Source: Galliscardovia ingluviei (GTDB taxonomy: Bacteria > Actinomycetota > Actinomycetes > Actinomycetales > Bifidobacteriaceae). From it: 64,000 nt of DNA. This document shows positions 55,197 through 62,784 of the stretch, piece by piece (within the stretch, counting starts at the first letter, position 1; every line of letters begins with the position of its first letter). Below the pieces are notes generated by a model that saw only the letters and a program-made list of their open reading frames with translations, did no database searches and had not been told where the DNA came from. The stretch is taken from contig NZ_BMDH01000004.1 in assembly GCF_014635685.1 (NCBI RefSeq), positions 1 through 64,000 of the forward strand. The letters are read 5' to 3'. The position numbers were made by a program, and so were the translations under genes.

Positions 55197-56144
55197 ATGA
55201 CTCAAGAGACTCGTGAAGTGCAAAAAGCTATTGTTATTGGCTCCGGTCCAGCCGGATATACAGCTGCGTTGTACCTTGCACGTGCAGGATACAAGCCACT
55301 GATGATCGCCGGTGCTTTAACACCGGGCGGACAGTTAGTCAATACTACAGAAGTAGAAAATTTTCCAGGTTTTCCTGACGGCGTGATGGGTCCAGATTTG
55401 ATGGACAATATGCGCGATCAAGCAGAAAAATTTGGCACTGTTATTGAATATGATGATGTAACTAGTGTTGATTTCTCTGGCGATATTAAAACGGTGCATA
55501 CTGATGCAAGTGGCGACTTTGCCGCTCAGGCAGTTGTTATTACTACTGGTTCGCAATATCGCAAACTCGGAGTTCCTGGAGAAATCGAATACTCTGGTCG
55601 AGGCGTATCGTATTGTGCTACCTGCGATGGCTTCTTCTTCAAGGGCAAGCCAATTGTAGTTGTTGGTGGCGGTGATTCGGCGATGGAAGAAGCTGATTTC
55701 TTGTCTCGCTTTGGCTCAAGCGTCACACTTATTCATCGCCGCGATTCCTTCCGCGCATCTCAGATCATGTTGGATCGTGTAAAGAACAATCCAAAAATCA
55801 ATATTCTGATGAATACTATTGTTACTGAAGTGCTCGGTGATGATAATTCAGCAACCGCAGTGCGGCTTGAAAATACACAGACTCATGAGATCACCGAGCT
55901 TGAAGCCAACGGTATTTTCATTGCTATTGGTCACGTCCCACAGACTGAGTTCTTAGGTGGTGCTGTGGATCTTAATCCAGACGGCACTATTGTGGTTGAC
56001 GGAGCTTCAACACGAACTAGTGTAGAAGGTGTTTTTGCAGCAGGCGATGTTGTTGATAGCGTGTATCAGCAAGCTATTTCTGCAGCAGGTATGGGATGCC
56101 GTGCAGCACTTGATGCTCAACACTATTTAACTGATAAAGCGTAA
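55197..56144 (+). CDS. trxB: thioredoxin reductase
   Basis: 315 residues. The FAD motif is IGSGPAGYTAALYLARAGY, the active site is Cys140-Ala-Thr-Cys143 in SYCATCDGFFF, the NADPH motif is VVGGGDSAMEEADFLSRFG, and the C-terminal FAD motif is FAAGDVVDSVYQQA. It passes electrons from NADPH to thioredoxin. The start ATG 55197 has no ribosome site; TAAACT lies 7 nt upstream, so the message may be leaderless. An upstream extension of the frame is not conserved-looking. In mycobacteria trxC follows; no thioredoxin gene is adjacent here. Confidence 0.95.
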   Translation: MTQETREVQKAIVIGSGPAGYTAALYLARAGYKPLMIAGALTPGGQLVNTTEVENFPGFPDGVMGPDLMDNMRDQAEKFGTVIEYDDVTSVDFSGDIKTVHTDASGDFAAQAVVITTGSQYRKLGVPGEIEYSGRGVSYCATCDGFFFKGKPIVVVGGGDSAMEEADFLSRFGSSVTLIHRRDSFRASQIMLDRVKNNPKINILMNTIVTEVLGDDNSATAVRLENTQTHEITELEANGIFIAIGHVPQTEFLGGAVDLNPDGTIVVDGASTRTSVEGVFAAGDVVDSVYQQAISAAGMGCRAALDAQHYLTDKA

Positions 56145-56364
56145 GCTGGTTCTAACTTTACCATCATCAGTAATAGTGGAGTCTCGACTCTTCGTTGATA
56201 GGTGTAGCTCTATATATAGTGCTACAAGATCGTTAGTACTATGAAGCGCTGCACTTATCAACTTCGATACCGTATGATGGTGATTACAGTTTGAGTTTGT
56301 TCATCACACGTGTAGTTGCTATGTTCTACTCTCATAATTAATGTCTACTCTTTTAAGGGATATC

Positions 56365-56892
56365 ATGTCTGTTGGCGTATTAGTTTTCCATCCTCAGCTC
56401 GAACACTCTACTGTTGATCAAGCGTTGAGCCGCGCTATCTGTGATATGCCACAAGTAGAGATTCGTGATGTATACAAGTTATATCCTAATTTTCAGATTG
56501 ATGTACAAACAGAACAAGAATTTTTAGCAGCACACGACCATATCGTATTCCAATTTCCAATGTATTGGTATAGCATGCCTCCTCTGATGCGCGCATGGGA
56601 AGATGCAGTATTCACTCATGGCTGGGCATATGGCAGTACAGGGCATGCTTTACAAGGAAAAACGTATCGCGCTGTAGTGTCTGTAGGTGCGCGCCAAGAG
56701 AAGTATTCTGAAACAGGCGAATATCATGTAACCGCACAGACACTGTTGAAACCATTAGAAACATTACAATACAACACGGGTATGATCTGGGAAGAACCTT
56801 TTATTGTGTTTGGTGGCTCATCGCTAACGCCTGAGCAACTACTATATAAACAAGAAGCATACCGCGAGTTGATGCTGCGATATGAAAACTAG
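56365..56892 (+). CDS. NAD(P)H-dependent flavoprotein of the KefF/YwrO quinone-reductase family
   Basis: About 175 residues with a flavodoxin-like fold. The sequence VLVFHPQLEHSTVDQALSRA is the flavin phosphate loop, followed by DHIVFQFPMYWYSMPPLMRAWEDAVFTHGWAYG, the hallmark of the NQO1/KefF group, and GKTYRAVVSVGA. Members reduce quinones or act as potassium-efflux ancillary proteins. ATG 56365 is chosen because AAGGGA is about six bases upstream. It is the last gene before the parS cluster. A small TGTAGC/GCTACA hairpin lies between trxB and this gene. Confidence 0.85.
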   Translation: MSVGVLVFHPQLEHSTVDQALSRAICDMPQVEIRDVYKLYPNFQIDVQTEQEFLAAHDHIVFQFPMYWYSMPPLMRAWEDAVFTHGWAYGSTGHALQGKTYRAVVSVGARQEKYSETGEYHVTAQTLLKPLETLQYNTGMIWEEPFIVFGGSSLTPEQLLYKQEAYRELMLRYEN

Positions 56893-56928
56893 CGAACTGC
56901 ACTATAGCCGTGCTATACAATTATGCTG

Positions 56929-56944
56929 TGTTTCACGTGAAACA
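56929..56944. other. parS site 1
   Basis: Perfect TGTTTCACGTGAAACA palindrome, the ParB/Spo0J binding sequence conserved across bacteria. It is 36 bp after the flavoprotein gene and extended by GC/GC arms. Confidence 0.95.
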
Positions 56945-57043
56945 CAGCATATGTTTTAGAGGAACAGATATTACCGATTCACAAATACTGTTTATATATA
57001 AATGTTTTATATATAAAAGCTATTCTATGATTAGCATTTAGCG

Positions 57044-57059
57044 TGTTTCACGTGAAACA
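57044..57059. other. parS site 2
   Basis: Perfect 16-bp match to the parS palindrome, in the gene-free segment. Confidence 0.95.
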
Positions 57060-57279
57060 GTCATGTAGCAGTAGCGCCTCGGTGTTTTATCGCCACTGCA
57101 TATACGGAGGTAGCGTAGCTATTCGCTGAAGCTGTCTATCCCCATGTGAAACATGAAAATTCTTCGCGCTGTGATTATAGATTTTCGGGAATTTATCGCT
57201 CTAGTACGTATCAGTTTACTCCATCATTCTTAGCTTTAAACACATATTCCTCTGTTTTCTCTGAAGCACTTCCCTACTG

Positions 57280-57295
57280 TGTTTCACGTGAAACA
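57280..57295. other. parS site 3
   Basis: Perfect 16-bp match. An extra half site TGTGAAACA follows immediately. Confidence 0.95.
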
Positions 57296-57498
57296 TGTGA
57301 AACAGTTATGCTGAAAACTTGATAAACCTTATTCAATACCTTTAACTCAAGCATATAGGCAAGAACGTATCGCTGGCCATATGCTTCGACTTGGCAAAAT
57401 ACTGTCCGATGCTTTTATGCGAAATAACGTAAAGCGGTTGATTATCCTAGCATAAATTTGTTCGTTACTCTATTCAAGTTTACCTATTACTAAGCTGG

Positions 57499-57514
57499 TG
57501 TTTCACGTGAAACA
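57499..57514. other. parS site 4
   Basis: Perfect 16-bp match, about 100 bp upstream of the promoter of the ABC-F transcript. Confidence 0.95.
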
Positions 57515-57593
57515 CATAGTAGGGCACGACTCCACTCATAGAAAACAGATATCCGATATTGAACCGATTGCTCGCAGTCTTTGAAAAAGAATC

Positions 57594-57793
57594 CCATTAC
57601 CCTTTGTCCAGATAACTGTTATACTAATTAAGACTTAAAAGAAAGGTGGCCTACGATGGTGATGTAACTCAAATACTGCACAGATGCATACTTGAGTTCC
57701 ATTTATTGCTGACCACGAGGCGCCACTTATTAATCTTCCTATATCTAACTCTTTTGCTGACGCCTCATTGTATTCCAAATAATCAGGAGAATA
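57594..57793 (+). promoter_or_regulatory. promoter and attenuator-like leader of the ABC-F gene
   Basis: An extended -10 element TGtTATACT (57617-57625) is seen. GAAAGGTGG then precedes a three-codon frame, ATG GTG ATG TAA (57656-57667). Two pairings compete: GAGGCG (57717-57722) with CGCCTC (57761-57766), and the leader ribosome site AAGGTGGC (57643-57650) with GCCACTT (57722-57728); they overlap at 57722. CTCAA/TTGAG forms another small stem. The layout resembles translation-sensing leaders of ABC-F antibiotic-resistance genes. Confidence 0.5.
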
Positions 57794-59521
57794 ATGTTAC
57801 GTCCACTAACACTTTCCCATATTACATACACATATCCAAACCAGGGAGAACCAATCTTTGAGGATGTCACACTAACCTTCACTCCAGGATGGACTGCCAT
57901 TACAGGAGATAATGGTATCGGGAAGTCAACACTTGCTCGATGCGCTCTCGGTATGCTTCCTATCTCTTCTGGAAGTATTATACCAACACCAAGCTCACTC
58001 GTTGTATCCTACTGCTCTCAATCGATAGCCGATCCGCCAACAAATCTTAATGAGTTCTGTTCGGATTGGTCCCAGTTGGCAATTCAATTACGCAGTGATT
58101 TGCGCATTGAAGAAGATTGGTTATACTGTTACGCGGAGCTCTCTGGAGGGCAAGCTCGCCGAATCCATATAGCCTGTGCCCTTGCTCAGCACTCTGATGT
58201 GGTGGTATTGGATGAACCTACAAATCACTGCGATGCTTATACTAGATCGATTATTGCACAAACACTACAGCATGTTACTTGTGTTGGAATGCTTATCTCA
58301 CACGATATCGAACTCATAGACCAAGTAGCACAGCAGTGTGCTGTATTTGAACGAGTACATGTCCAAGGAGAAAACCGCGTACAAGTACACATGTATTCAG
58401 GAAATTATTCACAAACTCAGGAGCAAATTGCAATAAAACATAATGCTCAGCAGCAAGCAATAGCACAGCATACCAATGCAATGCAATCTTTGCAACGCGC
58501 TCAGCAACAATCATTTGCAAAAGTTCAGCATGCTCAAACACAGAAGCATGCCAGAATTGATATGCATGACCATGATGCAAGAGCTACAAGAAACCTCGCC
58601 AAGGCAACCAGCTTAGATTCAGGAGTCAGCCAAGAATATGCTCGATTCCGCACGAAAATACAAAATCTGGAACAACAACGCGATACTTTGGAAACTGCAG
58701 CAAAACGATATAGCGGGCAAATACGCTACGCCTCTCAAGCAAGCAGTCGCACAGTATTAGTCTCACTCCCCCAAGGTAGTATCGCTATGGGAACAGATTA
58801 TGTGCTACCGAATACTAATAAGTCTGGCGAGCAATCAATAGGGACGGAGCAAGCATTCTCTGATAGGAATAGTACCGCTGAGCAAAGCACTACCGCTCAG
58901 ACAAGCACTGCCTCCGCGCAGAATACTGCTGATACACAAATCTCTATCTTGCACTGCACTGATTCTCGTTGGCATATCACATTGCGTTCCAACGAAGGCG
59001 AAGCACAGGACGCCACTAGTGCTGGTGTGCCGATAGATCAAATGCAAATACCAGCAGTGAGTATTGGAGCAACAGATCATATTGCTATTACGGGATCAAA
59101 CGGTCTCGGTAAATCCACATTACTGCGAGTGCTTATAGCCGCACTTAACCGAGAGTCGAATTCCGTACCAGCATTGATTATCGAGCAAACAGTCAGTCAA
59201 GCTACTATTGAGCATGCTCTAGAAGAACTCCGTCAACTACCAAAAGAGCAGCAGTCGGAAGTACTTTCTAATATTGCACAGCTTAATACTAATCCGGATC
59301 ATATCCTTTCTGGCAATAAGCTCTCCCCAGGAGAGGCGAGAAAGTTGCTTCTGTGTGTAGGCTTGGCACATGCTCCTCAGCTGATTATATTGGATGAGCC
59401 AACGAATCATCTTGATATTTCTTCGGCCCAAATTCTTGCTCCTGTTTTGCATGATTTTCCTGGAGCTGTTGTGGTAGCATCACATAATGAATTCTTCATA
59501 CGAGAATATTTGCAAGCATAA
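57794..59521 (+). CDS. ABC-F family ATPase (ribosome-protection type)
   Basis: 575 residues with two ABC domains and no membrane helices. Domain 1 has Walker A GDNGIGKST, signature ELSGGQARR and Walker B VVVLDEPTNHCD. Domain 2 has Walker A GSNGLGKST, signature LSPGEARK and Walker B LIILDEPTNHLD, then ASHNEFF. The linker, about residues 205-310, is a Q/A/K/R-rich coiled coil with the DMHDHDARATRNLAKA motif. A hydrophilic S/T/Q insert precedes domain 2. ABC-F proteins act on the ribosome; antibiotic-resistance members often have regulated leaders, as here. AGGAG lies five bases before the ATG. Substrate or drug class cannot be read from the sequence. Confidence 0.87.
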   Translation: MLRPLTLSHITYTYPNQGEPIFEDVTLTFTPGWTAITGDNGIGKSTLARCALGMLPISSGSIIPTPSSLVVSYCSQSIADPPTNLNEFCSDWSQLAIQLRSDLRIEEDWLYCYAELSGGQARRIHIACALAQHSDVVVLDEPTNHCDAYTRSIIAQTLQHVTCVGMLISHDIELIDQVAQQCAVFERVHVQGENRVQVHMYSGNYSQTQEQIAIKHNAQQQAIAQHTNAMQSLQRAQQQSFAKVQHAQTQKHARIDMHDHDARATRNLAKATSLDSGVSQEYARFRTKIQNLEQQRDTLETAAKRYSGQIRYASQASSRTVLVSLPQGSIAMGTDYVLPNTNKSGEQSIGTEQAFSDRNSTAEQSTTAQTSTASAQNTADTQISILHCTDSRWHITLRSNEGEAQDATSAGVPIDQMQIPAVSIGATDHIAITGSNGLGKSTLLRVLIAALNRESNSVPALIIEQTVSQATIEHALEELRQLPKEQQSEVLSNIAQLNTNPDHILSGNKLSPGEARKLLLCVGLAHAPQLIILDEPTNHLDISSAQILAPVLHDFPGAVVVASHNEFFIREYLQA

Positions 59522-59733
59522 GGTATGCCTTGGGTATTGGTGTAAATCATTACTATTGTAGTAATGCAGATGCAATAGGCAATATAGCTGTTATGTCGTG
59601 CAAGGGAACATACAAACAGTACTCCCCCGTACGACGGCCACCACGTATGCAGTACAATACATGTATTACACACGATATTCTTGCACGTATCTTAGCAACC
59701 TCTATTTGCACGGATTTTTCTGAATGGAACGAA

Positions 59734-60441
59734 ATGAGCAATAGCATTCAATCCTTGGTTTATGATCAGCTTGTATCTTATTCCTCTCCGCAGCGCCAAG
59801 CATTTACTAGTAAGCTACTGCCTACGATTGAACCTACCCGTGTAATAGGTGTTACTATGCAAGATTGCAGAACGATAGCGCAAACACTTATTCGCAATCA
59901 TCAGGACGAAGCATTTTGTGCGAGTCTCCCTCATACCTATGTTGAAGAAAATATCATTCACATGCTTATCTTGAATTCATATCGTGATAATCAACTTTGG
60001 CAACAAGCGATGGAAGATTTTCACCCATTCCTCGACAATTGGATGGTTACTGATGCCGCGTCGCCGAAATATATTGGCCGAGATCCTGATGCGTTACGCA
60101 GTTGCGCGCTGACTTGGATTACAGATACAAAACCATATGTACAGCGTGTAGCAATACTGTTACTTATGCAGCTCGTTAGAAAGTCACAATTCCAAGAGCA
60201 GGATTATTTGGTAGTTTGTTCAGTGAATACAGATCACTATTACGTGGATATGATGAGGGCATGGTATTTTGCAACACTATTCGAATACCAACCATCAATC
60301 ATCTATACCATGCTTACTGAAAGTAATGTAGAACTCCGTGTCAAGCGCAAGACCATACAAAAAATACTTGAAAGTAGAAAAACTCATGCATTAGATAGAG
60401 AACAGATGAAGGCAATTCGAACTACACTTAAACAGCAGTAG
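59734..60441 (+). CDS. AlkD-like DNA alkylation repair protein
   Basis: About 235 residues from ATG 59734, all helical. The HEAT-like repeat segments match the AlkD family (PF08713): YVEENIIHMLILNSYRDNQLW, then FHPFLDNWMVTDAAS, the conserved NW-x-x-xD turn, LRSCALTWITDTKPYVQRVAILLLMQLVRKSQF and WYFATLFEYQP. AlkD glycosylases remove cationic alkylated bases; the Trp and Asp of the NW...D motif are present. GGAAC lies just before the start. The open frame continues upstream to 59530 and overlaps nothing, but that part is not family-like. It lies 212 nt after the ABC-F gene and within the parS cluster. Confidence 0.75.
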   Translation: MSNSIQSLVYDQLVSYSSPQRQAFTSKLLPTIEPTRVIGVTMQDCRTIAQTLIRNHQDEAFCASLPHTYVEENIIHMLILNSYRDNQLWQQAMEDFHPFLDNWMVTDAASPKYIGRDPDALRSCALTWITDTKPYVQRVAILLLMQLVRKSQFQEQDYLVVCSVNTDHYYVDMMRAWYFATLFEYQPSIIYTMLTESNVELRVKRKTIQKILESRKTHALDREQMKAIRTTLKQQ

Positions 60442-60697
60442 GCACTTAACGTTTTCTCGAAGCGCACAATGTATTTTCCAAATAGTTTAGTTTTGCGGTG
60501 TTGCTTATAACGATTATTCAGCATTTCCGTAACCGTACTTAGGTTTCTTATGCTGTCCACTATCACTGAGTAATACGTACTATACTTTTCTTCTGCTACT
60601 TTTCGTTTTCCGGCTTTTTCGACTTGCGATTTCTCAATTAGTATATATTGTTTCTATTATTTGTATATATAACTGTTCAGCATCACTTCACGATATT

Positions 60698-60713
60698 TGT
60701 TTCACGTGAAACA
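60698..60713. other. parS site 5
   Basis: Perfect 16-bp match to the parS palindrome, downstream of the AlkD-like gene. Confidence 0.95.
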
Positions 60714-60857
60714 CTTTTCCACCTATTAGACTGCAATACGATTTATTAATTCCCCAGCGCTTATATGCGCATACGCTCTACATATTTGTAACGTTTATAA
60801 ACAAATTACGTTGTACTGGTACGACCTCTCTGTATGGATTCAGAAGCCTTATTGATA

Positions 60858-60873
60858 TGTTTCACGTGAAACA
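60858..60873. other. parS site 6
   Basis: Perfect 16-bp match, 160 bp from site 5. Confidence 0.95.
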
Positions 60874-61133
60874 CGTATTCATAGGTTTGTATATTCACGG
60901 AGGAATGCTTTACAACAACTTAAGATCAGATAAATACACCATACATGTGATGTTATAAATCTGGCAGCAATACAAATATTACTAACCAAGACTTAGTCTA
61001 GAAATTACATACTGATTTGAATTGTGAATCAACGGTGAGACTACATATTATGCAACAGCCGATATGAATTTTGGACAAGTTTGCGCCTACCAGGTCAGTT
61101 CGACAACAAATTAAATAGCAACTATAGATATAC

Positions 61134-61241
61134 GTTATTGGATAGTACTGCATTATTGGATAGTACTACGTTATTAGATAGCGCTGCGTTATTAGGTAAC
61201 ACGTCGTTATTGGATGGCACAACGTTATTAGATAGTACTAC
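61134..61241 (+). repeat. 18-bp tandem repeat, six copies
   Basis: Six contiguous units of the pattern GTTATTRGATAGTACTAC begin at 61134, 61152, 61170, 61188, 61206 and 61224; R is A or G. GTTATT or ATTATT opens every unit. The right half varies, with AGTACT replaced by the also self-complementary AGCGCT in unit 3. Frames with hexapeptide repeats are open on both strands (LLDSTT-like on plus, VVLSNN-like on minus), but neither has a convincing start codon. It lies 70 bp beyond the parB stop. Confidence 0.85.
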
Positions 61242-61251
61242 AGATAAGTAA

Positions 61252-61282
61252 GTGCCCTACCCCAATATATGAGGCAGGGCAC
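61252..61282 (-). terminator. hairpin after parB
   Basis: GTGCCCT pairs with AGGGCAC (7 bp, 17-nt loop), 29 nt after the parB stop, with no T run. Confidence 0.45.
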
Positions 61283-61310
61283 CAGGATAAATTATGAAAG
61301 CAACTAATTA

Positions 61311-62783
61311 CTACTTCCACTCCTGTATTTCAGATTGCTGGTTATTCAGCAAATCCAGAATACGTTGAAAATCCTCTTCCGAAGCAAAATTGATTTCGAT
61401 TTTACCGCGCTTCTTCGTACCACGAATCATTACCGTTGTATTAAAGTGATCTTCTAGCCGTTGAAGCGTTTCTGTTCCAGCCCAAATATTGCGAGCTGTT
61501 GGATGTTTTTTCTTATTGTTCTTCTTGGTGTTTTGTAAAGAAACGATTTCTTCTGTGGAACGGACTGAAAGCCCTTCAGATACAATACGGTTGGCGAGTG
61601 CTTCCATCTGCTCTTCGTTACCCAAGCTGAGTAGCGCACGTGCATGTCCAGCAGATAATACTCCTGATGCAACCCTCTTCTGCACATTCGCTGGGAGCTG
61701 TAATAACCTCAGAGTATTAGCGATTTGTGGACGTGACTTAGATACCGATTTCGATAGCTGAGCTTGAGTAATACCAAATTCATCAAGCATTTGCTGATAT
61801 GCAGCTGCTTCTTCCAAAGGATTCAGCGCAACGCGCTGCAAATTTTCGAGCAATGCCTCACGAAGCATTTCACCATCAGAAGTGGTACGCACAATAGCAG
61901 GAATAGTATCTAGTCCAGCTCGTTGTGAAGCACGCCAGCGACGCTCCCCCATAATCAGTTCATAATGTGCTGACTCCTGCTGTACGTTTTTGTCATCAGA
62001 AGTTATTGCATATTGCCCATCGGAATCATTGGCAGACCTGTTTCGTGGACGAACAACAATTGGCTGTAGAATACCAACCTCAGCAATAGAGCGCGATAGT
62101 TCATCTAAATCATCTTCATCGAAAATTGTTCTTGGCTGCTTCGCGTTAGGAACAATATCATGAATCTGCAATTCTGTGAGATAACCACCAGTTACATCTT
62201 GCAATGGTTCTTTAACAATAGCGGCTCCCTGCGAATTCTGTTCTGATGTTTCATGTGCATGTGTTTCACGTGAAACATCAGGCGCTTGTGATTCCTCTAC
62301 CTCAATATTTTGCGTAGTTTCAGCGGAAGTAGCTGCGTCATGTACATGGACATCGGCTATAACTGTATCAATACCGCGTTGCGCATTTTCACCATCTAAT
62401 GCATCGGTAGCGCTAATATTTCCAAAGAACATATTACTTGGGTGCACTGAGTCCGCAAGAGAAGGCATTGTTGGACGTTTTCTTGAATTCTTTTTCTCTA
62501 CACCACGGATTTTTGATGTTTCACGTGAAACATCAGCAGCACCAGCTTCAGGCGCACTATTTTTGATCCCCTGCTGCATACCATGTTCATGTTCTAATTG
62601 CTGTGTTTCACGTGAAACATTGTTATTTCGCTTATCGGTATCCGTAGGATCCTTTTGTTCAGTAGTCTCCTGCTGAATTTTTGATGATTCAGGCTGCTGC
62701 TCTGCAATATTGTTTTCACTCTCAGGCAGTGTTGGAAATAATGCTCCTAGTCCCCTGCCTAATCTGCGTCCATGATTAGCCAT
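61311..62783 (-). CDS. parB: chromosome partitioning protein ParB
   Basis: 490 residues. The opening GRRLGRGLGALFPTLPE is the ParA-stimulating ParB N terminus. A hydrophilic region (about 25-205) follows, carrying three VSRET peptides, each encoded by an internal parS site. The ParB/Srx core has IVPNAKQPRTIFDEDDLDELSRSI, VRPRN and the CTP-binding GERRWRASQRAG. The helix-turn-helix region with TQAQLSKSVSKSRPQIANTLRLL recognises parS, and a C-terminal dimerisation domain ends the protein. ATG 62783 follows the parA stop by one base, so the two are one operon. The N-terminal spacer is far longer than in typical ParB (about 280-340 residues total). Confidence 0.95.
   Translation of the reverse strand: MANHGRRLGRGLGALFPTLPESENNIAEQQPESSKIQQETTEQKDPTDTDKRNNNVSRETQQLEHEHGMQQGIKNSAPEAGAADVSRETSKIRGVEKKNSRKRPTMPSLADSVHPSNMFFGNISATDALDGENAQRGIDTVIADVHVHDAATSAETTQNIEVEESQAPDVSRETHAHETSEQNSQGAAIVKEPLQDVTGGYLTELQIHDIVPNAKQPRTIFDEDDLDELSRSIAEVGILQPIVVRPRNRSANDSDGQYAITSDDKNVQQESAHYELIMGERRWRASQRAGLDTIPAIVRTTSDGEMLREALLENLQRVALNPLEEAAAYQQMLDEFGITQAQLSKSVSKSRPQIANTLRLLQLPANVQKRVASGVLSAGHARALLSLGNEEQMEALANRIVSEGLSVRSTEEIVSLQNTKKNNKKKHPTARNIWAGTETLQRLEDHFNTTVMIRGTKKRGKIEINFASEEDFQRILDLLNNQQSEIQEWK
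62262..62277. other. parS site 7 (inside parB)
   Basis: Perfect 16-bp match, read as D-V-S-R-E-T in ParB. A diverged TGTTTCATGTG copy lies just before it. Confidence 0.95.
62517..62532. other. parS site 8 (inside parB)
   Basis: Perfect 16-bp match, read as D-V-S-R-E-T in ParB. Confidence 0.95.
62604..62619. other. parS site 9 (inside parB)
   Basis: Perfect 16-bp match, read as N-V-S-R-E-T in ParB. Confidence 0.95.
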
Positions 62784-62784
62784 T

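Larger units (their letters stand above)
56893..57642. other. 750-bp gene-free centromere segment with four parS sites
   Basis: It contains parS at 56929, 57044, 57280 and 57499 and a half-site next to 57295. A GCAGTAGCG/CGCCACTGC hairpin with one mismatch lies at 57068-57099. No coding frame is supported. The promoter for the ABC-F leader is at the right end. Confidence 0.7.
60442..61133. other. gene-free segment with two parS sites
   Basis: AT-rich, with no supported gene on either strand. It contains parS sites 5 and 6. The tandem array at 61134 and the parB terminator at 61252 close the 870-bp gap. Confidence 0.7.

Noticed and set aside
57646-57861. 71-codon open frame overlapping the ABC-F start
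   Set aside because: The frame lacks conserved content and continues out of frame through the ABC-F coding sequence; the three-codon leader frame in the same region is better supported by its ribosome site.
61134-61241. CRISPR array
   Set aside because: Units are contiguous without spacers, only 18 bp long, and no cas genes are present.
61039-61251. Possible small protein with LLDSTT hexapeptide repeats
   Set aside because: No ATG or GTG start and no ribosome site; the frame is open only because the repeat length is a multiple of three, and the opposite strand is also open.
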